Assembly (NCBI RefSeq): GCF_001411475.1
Contig: NZ_LLWH01000165.1
Location: forward strand, 89,055 to 153,054
Reading direction: 5' to 3'
Length of the DNA stretch: 64,000 nt
Source of the DNA: Pseudomonas endophytica
Lineage (GTDB): Bacteria; Pseudomonadota; Gammaproteobacteria; Pseudomonadales; Pseudomonadaceae
The position numbers were made by a program, and so were the translations under genes. Shown here in pieces: positions 19,887 through 30,012 of the stretch; the first letter of the stretch is position 1, and each line of letters starts with the position of its first letter. A model generated the notes under the pieces. It worked only from the letters and a program-made list of their open reading frames with translations. It ran no database searches and had not been told where the DNA came from.

Positions 19887-20240
19887 TCAGTCACCCGAAA
19901 TACAATGTGTGGCTGATTTGCGAATATCCCCAGGACGCACAGGCACGTTGGACATGCTTTCGTAGACCTTGATACTGCTGCCACCAGAGCGCTCTTCAAC
20001 ATCAATAACCGCTGTTGGGTTAGATGTTAGCTTTTGCGGCACGATGATCCTCAGTCCGTCTTTATGAGGTTCAATCTGTGGCGCATTCCGAGTTTTAGAC
20101 AGTTGTTGCACCAAGCACTGCGCGTAGGCATCCGGCTTCTTGCCCGAGATCACACTCATGGTCGGGATCGTGTGTTCAATATCGGTTACTGAAGCACAGC
20201 CGCCCAACGCCAGCAATGCCACCAAAACGCCCCACTTCAT
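19887..20240 (-). CDS. small lipoprotein
   Basis: 117 aa. Signal MKWGVLVALLALGGC with lipobox LGGC (Cys15). The mature domain (KKPDAYAQCLVQQLSK ... IIVPQKLTSNPTAVIDVEE) has two other cysteines near 43 and 114. Not recognised beyond a lipoprotein. Convergent with the lipoprotein at 19530, sharing the terminator between them. The GGAGG-like AGGAATTG precedes the ATG at 20240. Confidence 0.75.
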   Translation of the reverse strand: MKWGVLVALLALGGCASVTDIEHTIPTMSVISGKKPDAYAQCLVQQLSKTRNAPQIEPHKDGLRIIVPQKLTSNPTAVIDVEERSGGSSIKVYESMSNVPVRPGDIRKSATHCISGD

Positions 20241-20447
20241 ACAATTCCTCCGTTAAAGATCCTACGACAGTCGATCTCAAACTTTTCTCCCTGACAACAG
20301 GGATTAATTTCAATAGTGGCCAATTATCTGCCTTTTACGTCAGACTCGCCTGCATCACGGCATAATAAGCGCCTTTAGCCCAAAGCTTGGACTAAAAGCA
20401 CATGCTATCTTGCTGATTTTTAGTAAAAGCCCCCTTTTGGAGCCCAC

Positions 20448-20750
20448 ATGAAGTTCATTCACCAGCGCGAGCACCTCAACGAAGATGACATTGTGGTTAT
20501 CGAGTGCTCTCAGCCATGCAACATCCGCCTGATGAGCGATGCGCACTTTCGCAGTTTCAAAAATGGCGGGCGCCACTCCTACCACGGCGGTGCATTTAAA
20601 GATTTTCCGGCCCGTATCACCGCGCCGAGCACCGGCTTTTGGAATATCACGATTGATACCGTGACCAGCCGCGCTATCAGCGTGACTCGCAAGCCTTCGT
20701 TCAAACCTACAATCAAGATCGTGCGGCGTTCAACCTCCAAGCTGCGCTAA
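20448..20750 (+). CDS. DUF1883 domain protein
   Basis: 100 aa. MKFIHQREHLNEDDIVVIEC, then NIRLMSDAHFRSFKNGGRHSYHGG, and the later FWNITID fit the DUF1883 family, small beta-rich proteins of unknown function that occur alone or fused to TIR domains. No signal peptide. The C-terminal tail is basic (KPTIKIVRRSTSKLR). The GTG-start gene at 20781 and alkB follow at 30 and 5 bases, so the three are probably one operon. Confidence 0.8.
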   Translation: MKFIHQREHLNEDDIVVIECSQPCNIRLMSDAHFRSFKNGGRHSYHGGAFKDFPARITAPSTGFWNITIDTVTSRAISVTRKPSFKPTIKIVRRSTSKLR

Positions 20751-20780
20751 GTCTGACGCCTTATATAGACAGGAAATATT

Positions 20781-20945
20781 GTGGAAACCGTTAAATACGT
20801 CATCAAGTACAAACTCAGCGGCGAGCGCCGCTTTGACTTCGCCCAACTTGCAACCGGCTCCGAAGAAGAAGCGCGCGAAGCACTGAAAAAAATCCACGGC
20901 GATACCGAGGTCTTTACCGACATCAAGGTCAGCAGGCCGCTCTGA
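20781..20945 (+). CDS. small hypothetical protein upstream of alkB
   Basis: 54 aa, GTG start at 20781 with AGGA 6 bases upstream. The sequence begins METVKYVIKYKLSGERRFDF, contains a charged helix (GSEEEAREALKKIHG) and ends KVSRPL. Strand-strand-helix-strand appearance suggests a compact fold. Not recognised as a named family. The stop lies 5 bases before the alkB ATG, so it is probably translated together with alkB. Confidence 0.7.
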   Translation: METVKYVIKYKLSGERRFDFAQLATGSEEEAREALKKIHGDTEVFTDIKVSRPL

Positions 20946-20950
20946 GCCTT

Positions 20951-21607
20951 ATGACGCTCGACCTGTTTGGTGAAGACGATCTGCAACAGCCCGCCCGGAT
21001 CGAGCGTATTGGGGCGCAGGCGTTTGTGCTTCGTGGGTTTGCTTTGCCATGGGTCGAGGCATTTTTAGAAGCCTTTGATGCCATTTTGCTGAAGTCCCCC
21101 TTCCGGCAAATGCAAACTCCGGGCGGCTTTACCATGTCAGCTCGCTTAAGCAGTTGTGGAGCGTTGGGCTGGACCTCTGACGGATATGGATACCGTTACA
21201 GCCCACTTGATCCGCTGAACGCGACAGCTTGGCCTGACATGCCTGCGGCGTTTTTTGAGATCGCTGACGCGGCCGCCAGCACCGCAGGTTTTGCCGGTTT
21301 TGTCCCCGACGCTGGGTTGATCAATACGTATTCCCCTGGGGCAAAAATGTCCTTGCACCAAGATAAAAATGAACGCCGTTACGAGTCGCCCATCGTCTCG
21401 ATTTCACTCGGGCTGCCGGCAGTTTTTCAATTTGGTGGCTTTGGGCGCAGCGACCCGACGCAACGAATTTCACTGTTTCATGGTGATGTTGTGGTGTGGG
21501 GCGGCGTTGATCGCCTGAGGTTCCACGGCGTACTCCCAATAAAACCGGGGAATCACCCAATCTTGGGCGAACAACGCATCAACATCACTCTGCGCAAAGC
21601 AGGCTGA
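20951..21607 (+). CDS. alkB: DNA oxidative demethylase AlkB
   Basis: 218 aa. Fe(II)/2-oxoglutarate dioxygenase: iron ligands His136 and Asp138 (SLHQDKNE) and His192 (RFHGV); 2-oxoglutarate-binding Arg209 and catalytic Arg215 in RINITLRKAG. The substrate loop WTSDGYGYRYSP is typical. Removes N1-methyl-A and N3-methyl-C from DNA or RNA by oxidation. It is not next to ada, so whether it belongs to the adaptive response here cannot be judged. Confidence 0.95.
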   Translation: MTLDLFGEDDLQQPARIERIGAQAFVLRGFALPWVEAFLEAFDAILLKSPFRQMQTPGGFTMSARLSSCGALGWTSDGYGYRYSPLDPLNATAWPDMPAAFFEIADAAASTAGFAGFVPDAGLINTYSPGAKMSLHQDKNERRYESPIVSISLGLPAVFQFGGFGRSDPTQRISLFHGDVVVWGGVDRLRFHGVLPIKPGNHPILGEQRINITLRKAG

Positions 21608-21618
21608 GCTAGCAAAGG

Positions 21619-21640
21619 GCTGTATATTTTTATATATACC
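21619..21640. promoter_or_regulatory. candidate ModE-type operator upstream of modA
   Basis: Imperfect palindrome: GCTGTATAT (21619-21627), TTTT, ATATATACC (21632-21640), seven of nine positions paired. Its TATAT half-sites and position 76 bases before modA resemble the ModE molybdate repressor box. No modE gene is in the window. Confidence 0.5.
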
Positions 21641-21677
21641 GTTTATCTTCTTGGCGTCCGATCTGAAAGCCCCCTAA

Positions 21678-22484
<807 letters not shown>

Positions 22485-23165
22485 ATGCCGCTCTCGAGTG
22501 CTGACTTTGCTGCTATCTGGCTGACCCTGAAGCTGGCGTCATTGACCACGGTCATTTTGCTTTTGGTCGGCACTCCAATCGCCCTTTGGCTCGCGCATAC
22601 CCGATCCCGGCTGCGCGGCCCGATTGGCGCAATCGTGGCTTTGCCGCTGGTACTGCCACCTACCGTTATAGGCTTTTATCTGCTATTGGCGATGGGCCCA
22701 CATGGCTATGTCGGTCAGCTCACTCAAGCCATGGGCTTTGGGACGCTAACCTTCAGCTTTGCTGGGCTGGTGATTGGGTCGGTGATTTATTCCATGCCCT
22801 TTGTCGTACAACCGTTGCAGAACGCATTCACCGCCATCGGACCAAGGCCGCTCGAAGTCGCCGCGACTTTACGCGCCAACCCATGGGATTGCTTTTTTAC
22901 GGTGGTTTTACCCCTAGCGCGCCCAGGTTTTATCACCGCTGCGATTTTGGGCTTTGCCCATACAGTCGGCGAGTTTGGCGTGGTCCTGATGATCGGCGGC
23001 AATATTCCAGAGAAGACCCGCGTGGTGTCGGTTCAAATCTATGACCACGTTGAGGCGCTCGAATACGCGCAAGCGCATTGGTTAGCAGGCGCAATGGTGG
23101 TGTTTTCGTTTCTGGTGCTGTTGGCACTGTACTCAAGCCGTAAATCTCAAAGTACTTGGAGTTGA
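22485..23165 (+). CDS. modB: molybdate ABC transporter permease
   Basis: 226 aa inner-membrane protein with five or six hydrophobic segments. The EAA-type cytoplasmic loop ([25 protein letters not shown]) contacts ModC. Start ATG 22485 follows the modA TAA with no gap; modC begins 2 bases after its stop. Standard modABC operon. Confidence 0.95.
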   Translation: MPLSSADFAAIWLTLKLASLTTVILLLVGTPIALWLAHTRSRLRGPIGAIVALPLVLPPTVIGFYLLLAMGPHGYVGQLTQAMGFGTLTFSFAGLVIGSVIYSMPFVVQPLQNAFTAIGPRPLEVAATLRANPWDCFFTVVLPLARPGFITAAILGFAHTVGEFGVVLMIGGNIPEKTRVVSVQIYDHVEALEYAQAHWLAGAMVVFSFLVLLALYSSRKSQSTWS

Positions 23166-23167
23166 AC

Positions 23168-24256
23168 ATGAGCTCGCACATCAGTGTTCGACTGCAACTG
23201 AAGTATTCTGGATTTTCACTCGACGTGGACTTACACCTGCCCGGCAAAGGGGTGACCGCACTCTTCGGTCATTCTGGCTCCGGCAAGACCACCTGCTTGC
23301 GCTGCATCGCAGGGTTGGAGCGAGCTGAGCACGCCTTCGTGCAGATCAATGATGAGATCTGGCAAGACAGCCAGAACACTCTCTTTGTCCCAGTTCACAA
23401 GCGCTCATTGGGCTATATCTTCCAAGAAGCGAGCCTGTTTCCTCATCTGTCGGTGCGCGCCAATCTTGAGTTCGGACTGCGGCGCATCCCGCGTCAAGAA
23501 CGCCGAGTGGAGTTGGCCCATGCTGCCGATTTACTGGGTATTACCCACCTGCTGGAGCGGGCCCCTAATCATTTATCGGGCGGCGAGCGTCAACGCGTCG
23601 GAATTGCCCGAGCGTTGCTAACCAGCCCGAAGCTATTGCTGATGGACGAACCCTTAGCCGCCTTAGATAGCCAACGTAAGGCCGAGATCTTGCCCTACCT
23701 TGAGCGCCTGCACGGCGAATTGGACATTCCCGTGCTGTATGTCAGCCATTCGCAAGATGAAGTTGCGCGCTTGGCAGATCACATTGTGTTGCTCAGCGAA
23801 GGTAAAGTATTGGCCAGCGGCCCTATCGGTGAAACCTTGGCCAGACTGGATTTGCCGCTATCACAGGGCGATGACGCGGGCGTGGTGATCGAAGGGGATG
23901 TCTGTGGCTACGATGCGCAGTACCAATTGGTGACACTGCAATTGCCAAACAGTGCTCAGCGATTGCGGGTGGCTCACGCCCCTCTGGAAATGGGGCAAAC
24001 CCTGCGTATTAAAGTGCAAGCCCGCGACATTAGCCTGAGCCTGAGTCGCAGCGAAAACAGTAGCATCCTTAACAGCTTACAAGCCATCGTCATTAGCGAG
24101 GCTGGCGCCGACAATCAAGCCCATGTGCTGATTCGTCTGGATATTGCGGGCAGCGCTTTATTGGCCCGTATTACTCGCTATTCACGTGACCAACTTGAAC
24201 TGCAGCCTGGTCAAATCGTGTGGCTGCAGATCAAATCAGTCGCTGTCTTGGCTTGA
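23168..24256 (+). CDS. modC: molybdate ABC transporter ATP-binding protein
   Basis: About 362 aa. Walker [10 protein letters not shown], signature LSGGERQR, Walker B LLLMDEP, H-loop VSHSQDE. The C-terminal ~70 residues form the molybdate-sensing TOBE/Mop domain ([20 protein letters not shown]). ATG 23168 has GGAG 6 bases upstream; a TTG at 23156 would overlap modB and is less likely. Confidence 0.95.
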   Translation: MSSHISVRLQLKYSGFSLDVDLHLPGKGVTALFGHSGSGKTTCLRCIAGLERAEHAFVQINDEIWQDSQNTLFVPVHKRSLGYIFQEASLFPHLSVRANLEFGLRRIPRQERRVELAHAADLLGITHLLERAPNHLSGGERQRVGIARALLTSPKLLLMDEPLAALDSQRKAEILPYLERLHGELDIPVLYVSHSQDEVARLADHIVLLSEGKVLASGPIGETLARLDLPLSQGDDAGVVIEGDVCGYDAQYQLVTLQLPNSAQRLRVAHAPLEMGQTLRIKVQARDISLSLSRSENSSILNSLQAIVISEAGADNQAHVLIRLDIAGSALLARITRYSRDQLELQPGQIVWLQIKSVAVLA

Positions 24257-24265
24257 CCGCTGGGC

Positions 24266-25534
24266 TTATACGCGACGACGGCCGTTGAAGTAACGCACAG
24301 TCGAAATACCCAGCCCCAACAAACCACCTAGAAACAAGCCCAACACAACAGTCAGGGCTTTTTTGGGTTTGAGCGCACTAACAGGGGTCTGCGCTTTGCG
24401 GTCGATATTGACCAGACCGAGCGCGCTCATGTCGGTGTTCAAGTTGCCAAGACGAACTATTTCTGCGCGCAAAGGCTCGATATTTTTCAGGTAAACATCT
24501 TCGTTAGCACGCTTGCCAAGCAGTTCGACCTCGCGGTTGACTTCAAGTAACTTCAGGTTCTTATCAATCTCCAAGACCCTTTTGTCCGTAAAGTCGTCAG
24601 ACGTCCGCTTTAACAGCACAGCACGCTCTGCTTGCAAAGCTTGCGTACCCAAAAAGTAAAGTGGCGTTTCTTGAGAAGTGATATCGGTACGAATCACCCG
24701 AGCGCCCCCTCCCGAACTTTCACCCATTGCATAAGGAGTGGTCGGACGCGTGATTCCTAATGAACTGGCAATGCTAATGGCTTCATTGAGTTGATCAATG
24801 CGTGCTTCACGCACAGCTTTGAGCTGCAGGCGCAGAGCTTGCAGTTCATCTTTCAGGTTTGCGCGTTTTAACTCATCGCTTTCTTCCAGTGTCGCAACCT
24901 TAGCCTCTTTATCTGACTGATAACCCAAGCGCGCGGCACTGATCTTTTCTCTTAACTCTTTTTGGCGGTTACTGATGATGGTCTTGAGATCTGCACTGAT
25001 CTGCGATCGCTGGTTGTTGACCGCGTACTTAACAAACTCGTTGATGATATCGACACCATTAACGTACTTCGGATACGTCAGCTCCAGCCGGATGGATGGA
25101 CTCATTGCAGTAGGATCTGTAACACCGACTTGGGTCATGTTGATCGAGTTACGATTAAACAGCTCAAAGCTTTGTTCGAGCGACATCCCTTCCTTTTCAA
25201 GCGGCTTGAACAACTCCTGATGGCTGCGGAAAAAGTTCAGGCGCGTCTCATAAGAGTCAAGCGCAGCCCCCACCTTTTGAAGCGCCTCTTGCGGAGGAAG
25301 TTTGTAGACCTCGGAACGGTTCAAGGCGTCGAGTTCGTTGATCTCTGCGGGGCGCAGTACGGTGCTTGCCTGATAAATCGGCGTCACAACCAATACATAG
25401 CCCAAGGCAAGGGCTCCAACAACCACCGAGGTCCCGGCGATAAACTTCTTTTGCTGCCAAAAAAAGCTGAACAGGTCGACCAGATCAATATCTGTACTGG
25501 AGGCTTTAGCCTGAGGATGTTCGGTGTTTTTCAA
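24266..25534 (-). CDS. wzz: Wzz-type polysaccharide chain-length determinant
   Basis: About 422 aa from TTG 25534 (MKNTEHPQAK), which has AAGG 9 bases upstream; the frame stays open to a TTG at 25582. No ATG is available, so the start is uncertain. Transmembrane segments near residues 35-55 and 395-415 bracket a long periplasmic coiled-coil domain, the Wzz/PCP layout; the second contains a Gly/Leu-rich run (LGLFLGGLLGLG). Sets the modal length of O-antigen or a related polymer. No O-antigen genes are adjacent: it lies alone between modC (10 bases, convergent) and a LysR gene. Confidence 0.85.
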   Translation of the reverse strand: MKNTEHPQAKASSTDIDLVDLFSFFWQQKKFIAGTSVVVGALALGYVLVVTPIYQASTVLRPAEINELDALNRSEVYKLPPQEALQKVGAALDSYETRLNFFRSHQELFKPLEKEGMSLEQSFELFNRNSINMTQVGVTDPTAMSPSIRLELTYPKYVNGVDIINEFVKYAVNNQRSQISADLKTIISNRQKELREKISAARLGYQSDKEAKVATLEESDELKRANLKDELQALRLQLKAVREARIDQLNEAISIASSLGITRPTTPYAMGESSGGGARVIRTDITSQETPLYFLGTQALQAERAVLLKRTSDDFTDKRVLEIDKNLKLLEVNREVELLGKRANEDVYLKNIEPLRAEIVRLGNLNTDMSALGLVNIDRKAQTPVSALKPKKALTVVLGLFLGGLLGLGISTVRYFNGRRRV

Positions 25535-25582
25535 AAATAGCCGCCTTGTGAGTGGTACATCTTGATCAGCCTGCCCCGTCAA

Positions 25583-25878
25583 GCAGAGGCTTCAAATGCC
25601 GACCAACATAAAGTAAATGTCTGACAGACCCTTGTATGAAAAGATCCCAATTTTTAAGAATCAGGCACATACGATAAAAAAACCAAGAAATGCAAACCCA
25701 CGTGGCGCGCACTTGTGCCGTGCAACCCATAGCCGCTTATTTTGCAGGTATTTATTACGGCAAAAAAGGAATAATCCTACACTAAAAGCATGTACGCACG
25801 TCAGCAGGGTATCTTTCAGCAGTCTATGTAATGATTGCCACCCCAAAAAACACGCTTACGTGTGAGGAAGTCATCAGC
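25583..25878. other. intergenic region between wzz and a LysR gene
   Basis: About 300 AT-rich bases between divergent genes. Short open frames here have no ribosome sites and no recognisable products. No operator was identified, though both promoters must lie here. Confidence 0.45.
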
Positions 25879-26814
25879 ATGGACATTTTGCAGGCGATGC
25901 GGGTTTTCGTGCGCGTGGTCGAGACTGGCAGTTTTACTGCGGCAGCTCAGGCGCTGGGCTATTCCACCGCACAAACCTCGCGCTTGTTGTCAGAGCTGGA
26001 GTCTTCTTTACAAGCCCGTTTGTTGCAACGCAGTACTCGCAGACTGGCCTTAACCGAAGTCGGCATGCGCTATCTAGAGCGCTGCCGCCTGATTCTCGGA
26101 GAAGTCGAGGACGCCAATGCTGAAGCTGGAGGTGCTCACCTGATTCCACGTGGCCATTTGCGGGTGCAATCCACCACAGGTATTGGGATCCAGTTGTTGG
26201 CCCCCTTAGTCGCCAAGTATGCCGAGCTATACCCTCAGGTGAATGTCGACTTAACCTTGTCGCAACGCCAACCCGACCTGCTTGAAGAAGGCCACGACGT
26301 AGTGATTACCTTGTCTGCTCACTTGCCCGACTCAGAGTTGGTCGGCCAAGAGCTGGGCAGCATTTATAGCGTGCTGAGCGCCGCGCCCTCTTATCTGAAA
26401 AAACAGGGTATTCCACTCACCCCCGAGGCGTTAAGCCAACACCGCTGCCTGCACTTGGTCGACCCGTTGTTTACAGACAGCTGGACGTTTCGTGATGAGC
26501 AAGGTGAACGCTCTATTCGTCCGGGTGAAGTATTTCGGGTCAATGTTGCAGAAGCGATGGCCAAAGCCGCCGAAGCAGGGCTTGGTGTGTGCCTGATGCC
26601 TGACTACGTGAGTATGGCCTCTTACCTCAATGGCTCACTGGTGCGCCTGCTACCGCAATACCGCCTGCACGAAAAGAGCATCTATGCGCTCTACCCTTCG
26701 CGTCGTTTTCTGGATGCGAAGGTTAAAACCTGGGTCGAGTTCTTGAAAAAAGAAATCCCCAAGGTGCTTGATGAGCATCACGCCATAGTCAATGATCCGA
26801 AGCACTGGGCTTGA
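25879..26814 (+). CDS. LysR-family transcriptional regulator
   Basis: 311 aa from ATG 25879, with GAGGA 11 bases upstream. N-terminal winged HTH (LQAMRVFVRVVETGSFTAAA ... LLSELESSLQARLLQRSTR), then a periplasmic-binding-like effector domain. It belongs by sequence to the large group of LysR proteins that control neighbouring oxidoreductases. Divergent from wzz and followed by convergent hemB, so no obvious local target. Confidence 0.88.
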   Translation: MDILQAMRVFVRVVETGSFTAAAQALGYSTAQTSRLLSELESSLQARLLQRSTRRLALTEVGMRYLERCRLILGEVEDANAEAGGAHLIPRGHLRVQSTTGIGIQLLAPLVAKYAELYPQVNVDLTLSQRQPDLLEEGHDVVITLSAHLPDSELVGQELGSIYSVLSAAPSYLKKQGIPLTPEALSQHRCLHLVDPLFTDSWTFRDEQGERSIRPGEVFRVNVAEAMAKAAEAGLGVCLMPDYVSMASYLNGSLVRLLPQYRLHEKSIYALYPSRRFLDAKVKTWVEFLKKEIPKVLDEHHAIVNDPKHWA

Positions 26815-26859
26815 CCCCATAAGCCCTGTGCCGCGCAAGCCCGCCTCTGCTGCAAGAAA

Positions 26860-27837
26860 TCAAATACCTTGTAGGGCAAGGTCCATCGCAAAGTAAGTCA
26901 AGATCATGTCGGCCCCAGCACGTTTGATCGACCCCAGGGTTTCACGCACCACACGTGCCTCGTCAATAGCACCGGCCTGTGCACCGAATTTGATCATCGC
27001 GTACTCACCACTGACCTGATAGGCCGCCAACGGCAAGCGCGAGGCTTCGCGTACATCACGAATAATGTCTAGGTACGCACCAGCCGGTTTGACCATCAGC
27101 ACATCAGCGCCTTCCTGCTCGTCGAGCAAGGACTCACGGATGGCTTCGCGGCGGTTCATCGGGTTCATCTGGTAAGACTTTCGATCACCTTTCAAGGCGC
27201 TGCCGCCTGCTTCGCGAAACGGCCCGTAGAGCGCCGAAGCAAACTTGGTGGAATACGCCATGATCGAGGTGTCGATAAACCCTGCTGCGTCTAACGCACT
27301 ACGAATCGCTTGCACCTGCCCGTCCATAGCAGCCGAAGGCGAAATGAAGTCGGCGCCAGCAGCGGCAGCGGCTACCGCTTGCTTGCCCAAGTTAATCAGC
27401 GTCGCATCATTGTCCACCCCGTGGTCATGCATCACGCCGCAATGGCCATGGGAGGTGTACTCACAAAAGCAGGTATCACTCATCACAATCATGTCTGGGG
27501 CAGTATCTTTACAGATTCGCGCCATACGAGACACCAGGCCGTCTTCACGCCAAGAGTCACTGCCGGTGGCGTCTAAATGATGCGATACACCGAACGCCAT
27601 CACCGACTTGATACCTGCGCGGGCATAACGCTCAATTTCACCAGCCAGTTTTGATTCAGGAATACGCATGACACCCGGCATGCTGGTAATCGGCACAAAG
27701 TCGTCAATGTCTTCTTCGACGAAAATGGGCAACACCAAGTCGTTCAAGCTGAATTCGGTTTCCTGAAACATGTCGCGCAATGTTTGATTGCGGCGCAGGC
27801 GGCGGGGACGAACGGAGGGGAACTGGTTAGGCATCAT
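26860..27837 (-). CDS. hemB: delta-aminolevulinic acid dehydratase (porphobilinogen synthase), Zn-type
   Basis: 325 aa (a second ATG at 27834 has better spacing from AGGA). Schiff-base lysines are Lys198 ([11 protein letters not shown]) and Lys250 ([12 protein letters not shown]). The active-site metal motif is Cys123, Cys125 and Cys133 in [14 protein letters not shown], the zinc-binding form. Condenses two aminolevulinates to porphobilinogen, the first common step to heme and B12. From established knowledge the housekeeping HemB of P. aeruginosa is the Mg-type without these cysteines, so this may be a second, paralogous HemB. Confidence 0.93.
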   Translation of the reverse strand: MMPNQFPSVRPRRLRRNQTLRDMFQETEFSLNDLVLPIFVEEDIDDFVPITSMPGVMRIPESKLAGEIERYARAGIKSVMAFGVSHHLDATGSDSWREDGLVSRMARICKDTAPDMIVMSDTCFCEYTSHGHCGVMHDHGVDNDATLINLGKQAVAAAAAGADFISPSAAMDGQVQAIRSALDAAGFIDTSIMAYSTKFASALYGPFREAGGSALKGDRKSYQMNPMNRREAIRESLLDEQEGADVLMVKPAGAYLDIIRDVREASRLPLAAYQVSGEYAMIKFGAQAGAIDEARVVRETLGSIKRAGADMILTYFAMDLALQGI

Positions 27838-28023
27838 GGTTCCTGATAAGCAGGTTCATAAACAAATAAGCCTCTGGCAAGGCCCAATGGCGCAACAAAT
27901 ACAGGATTGAACCCTCAATTGCAAAAGATCCGACCCACCTGCGGCCCGTTGTCGCGGGGGCATTTTCAAGAGATATGACACTCACCGTTGAACATTTCGC
28001 TAAAACACGTAGTATCCCCTGCC

Positions 28024-28320
28024 ATGATTCTTGAACAGCTCAAAGCCTTGGGTAATGACACGCGCATGCACATGATGCAGTGGCTTAAAGACCCTCTCAG
28101 TCACTTTCCGCCCCAGGATCATGGCGATCCTGCTATTGGTGTGTGCGTAACTCATTTGCAGCACAAGGCCGGGCTGTCCCCTTCTACAGCGTCTGCCCAT
28201 TTGGCCATTTTGCAGCGTGCCGGTTTTGTACTCACCACGCGTATCGGCAAGTGGACGTACTACCGGCGCAATGAACAAGCGATTGCTGACTTTGCAGCTA
28301 GGCTGAAAATCGAGTTGTAA
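28024..28320 (+). CDS. ArsR-family transcriptional regulator
   Basis: 98 aa from ATG 28024 (MILEQLKALGNDTRM); a TTG at 27988 would add 12 residues. Winged HTH with recognition helix in LSPSTASAHLAILQRAGFV and the beta-hairpin TTRIGKWTYYRRNE. No cysteine cluster typical of metal-sensing ArsR is present (one Cys, in GVCVTHL), so it is likely one of the non-metal members. The oxidoreductase gene 54 bases downstream is the probable target. It has no clear Shine-Dalgarno. Confidence 0.85.
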   Translation: MILEQLKALGNDTRMHMMQWLKDPLSHFPPQDHGDPAIGVCVTHLQHKAGLSPSTASAHLAILQRAGFVLTTRIGKWTYYRRNEQAIADFAARLKIEL

Positions 28321-28374
28321 TTTTTAACCTTTCATTTCGTTATTTCGCGGAATGTAAAAACATGAGGAACCCCC

Positions 28375-29385
28375 ATGAGCCATAAAACTATCTTCGTCAA
28401 ACCGGGCGGCGGCTATCAAAATGTTGTGGTCGGTAGCAGCGAAGCTCACGCACCGGGCAGTGATGAGATCACCGTCCGCCTGCATGCCAACTCACTGAAC
28501 TACCATGACTTTGCTGTCGTCAGCGGTATGTGGGGGCCGTCTGAACAGCGCATCCCTATGGCCGACGGCGCAGGTGAAGTGATCGCGGTGGGTTCGGCTG
28601 TCAGCGAGTTTAAGGTCGGCGATGCGGTGGTCAGCACCTTCTTCCCGGAATGGATTGACGGCACACCGCTGGTTGAAGGGTTTGTCAGCGTGCCTGGCGA
28701 CGGGATTGACGGCTATGCCCGTGAGCAAGTGACGGCCAAGACCAGCGCTTTCACCCTCGCGCCCAACGGCTATAGCCATGCCGAAGCCGCGACACTGACC
28801 ACCGCTGGCTTGACTGCTTGGCGGGCACTGATGTCGGATGACTCACTAAAGCCGGGCGATACAGTCTTGGTACAAGGCACAGGCGGCGTTTCGATTTTCG
28901 CTCTGCAATTCGCCAAAATGGCAGGCGCCACGGTGATCGCCACCTCCTCCAGCGACGAGAAACTGGAGCGCCTTAAAGCGCTAGGCGCTGACCACGTGAT
29001 CAACTACCGCAAGGACACTAACTGGGGTGAAACCGCGCGCGCACTCACCGCAGGGCGTGGCGTCGACCACATCATTGAAGTGGGCGGCCCTTCGACCCTT
29101 GAGCAGTCGATGATTGCCGTACGAGTCGCTGGGCATATTTCGGTCATTGGTATTTTGACCGGTGTTTCGGGGGCAGTTAACTTCGTGCCCGCGTTGGTCA
29201 AGCAAATACGCCTGCAAGGTGTGCTGGTTGGCAGCCGCACTCAGCAACAAGCCATGGTGCGCGCCATTAATGCCAGCGGCATGCGCCCTGTTATTGATCG
29301 TCATTTCGCGCTGACTGACATTGTTGAAGCGTTCAAGTATCAAGAAACCAATCAGCATTTCGGCAAAATCGTGCTGGACATCTAA
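28375..29385 (+). CDS. MDR-superfamily NAD(P)-dependent alcohol dehydrogenase/quinone oxidoreductase
   Basis: 336 aa. GroES-like N-terminal half (GEVIAVGSAVSEFKVGDAV), Rossmann half with VLVQGTGGVSIFALQFAKM and HVINYRKDTNW. The catalytic-zinc cysteine of classical alcohol dehydrogenases is replaced (NSLNYHDFAVVSG), which points to the zinc-independent or reductase-type branch. GAGGAACCCCC precedes the ATG. Downstream of an ArsR gene, probably under its control. Confidence 0.87.
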   Translation: MSHKTIFVKPGGGYQNVVVGSSEAHAPGSDEITVRLHANSLNYHDFAVVSGMWGPSEQRIPMADGAGEVIAVGSAVSEFKVGDAVVSTFFPEWIDGTPLVEGFVSVPGDGIDGYAREQVTAKTSAFTLAPNGYSHAEAATLTTAGLTAWRALMSDDSLKPGDTVLVQGTGGVSIFALQFAKMAGATVIATSSSDEKLERLKALGADHVINYRKDTNWGETARALTAGRGVDHIIEVGGPSTLEQSMIAVRVAGHISVIGILTGVSGAVNFVPALVKQIRLQGVLVGSRTQQQAMVRAINASGMRPVIDRHFALTDIVEAFKYQETNQHFGKIVLDI

Positions 29386-29466
29386 CGCCACCCAGACCGG
29401 ACGGCGCATTGACAGTGCGCCTCTGGCTTTAATAGATTCGATGTTTTGCCCAGCGAGCAGAACGTT

Positions 29467-29949
29467 ATGAGCCTTGAATCCGTGCGCGCTTTTTTCAGCG
29501 CCAACGCACCCGACTTATATATCATCGAATTGGCTACCAGCACCGCGACTGTTGCTCTGGCGGCGCAGGCGCATGGTGTGGAGCCTGGACAAATTGCAAA
29601 AACGTTGGCCTTCCGGGTTGGCGAACGCAATGTGCTACTGGTTGCACGCGGCGATGCGCGCATTGACAACAAAAAGATCAAAAATGCATTGGGCAGCAAA
29701 GCCAAGATGCTCGATGCTGACTCCGTTGTCGCATTGACCAGCCATCCGGTCGGGGGTGTTTGCCCGTTTGGGTTGGCCACAGATCTGCCTGTTTACTGCG
29801 ATATTTCCCTTCAGGCATTTACGGAGGTAATGCCTGCTGCAGGCGCCACGCACACGGCAGTACGCATTAGCCCTACACGCATGGCGGAACTGGTTAATGC
29901 ACAGTGGGTGGATGTCTGTCAGGAACTTGAGGCGCCGTGTGCGGTGTAA
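29467..29949 (+). CDS. YbaK/EbsC-family aminoacyl-tRNA deacylase
   Basis: 160 aa from ATG 29467. Typical YbaK-family core: QIAKTLAFRVGERNVLLVARGDARIDNKKIK, and the loop LTSHPVGGVCPFGL. These proteins hydrolyse mischarged aminoacyl-tRNAs in trans (ProX/YbaK/YeaK types); the exact specificity cannot be told from sequence alone. An in-frame TTG at 29446 is a weaker start. A terminator follows at 29977. Confidence 0.88.
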   Translation: MSLESVRAFFSANAPDLYIIELATSTATVALAAQAHGVEPGQIAKTLAFRVGERNVLLVARGDARIDNKKIKNALGSKAKMLDADSVVALTSHPVGGVCPFGLATDLPVYCDISLQAFTEVMPAAGATHTAVRISPTRMAELVNAQWVDVCQELEAPCAV

Positions 29950-29976
29950 TCCGGGACAGCATGCCTTTGTAACAGC

Positions 29977-30003
29977 CAAGCCCCTTTTCGGGGCTTGAGT
30001 TTT
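29977..30003. terminator. rho-independent terminator after the YbaK-like gene
   Basis: CAAGCCCC (29977-29984) pairs with GGGGCTTG (29990-29997) around TTTTC, followed by AGTTTTT. Lies between convergent genes and may also serve pgm. Confidence 0.85.
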
Positions 30004-30012
30004 TAGCAGCAC

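Noticed and set aside
25617..25865. 82-codon ORF upstream of LysR
   Set aside because: Overlaps the expected promoter region, no ribosome site, no recognisable motif.
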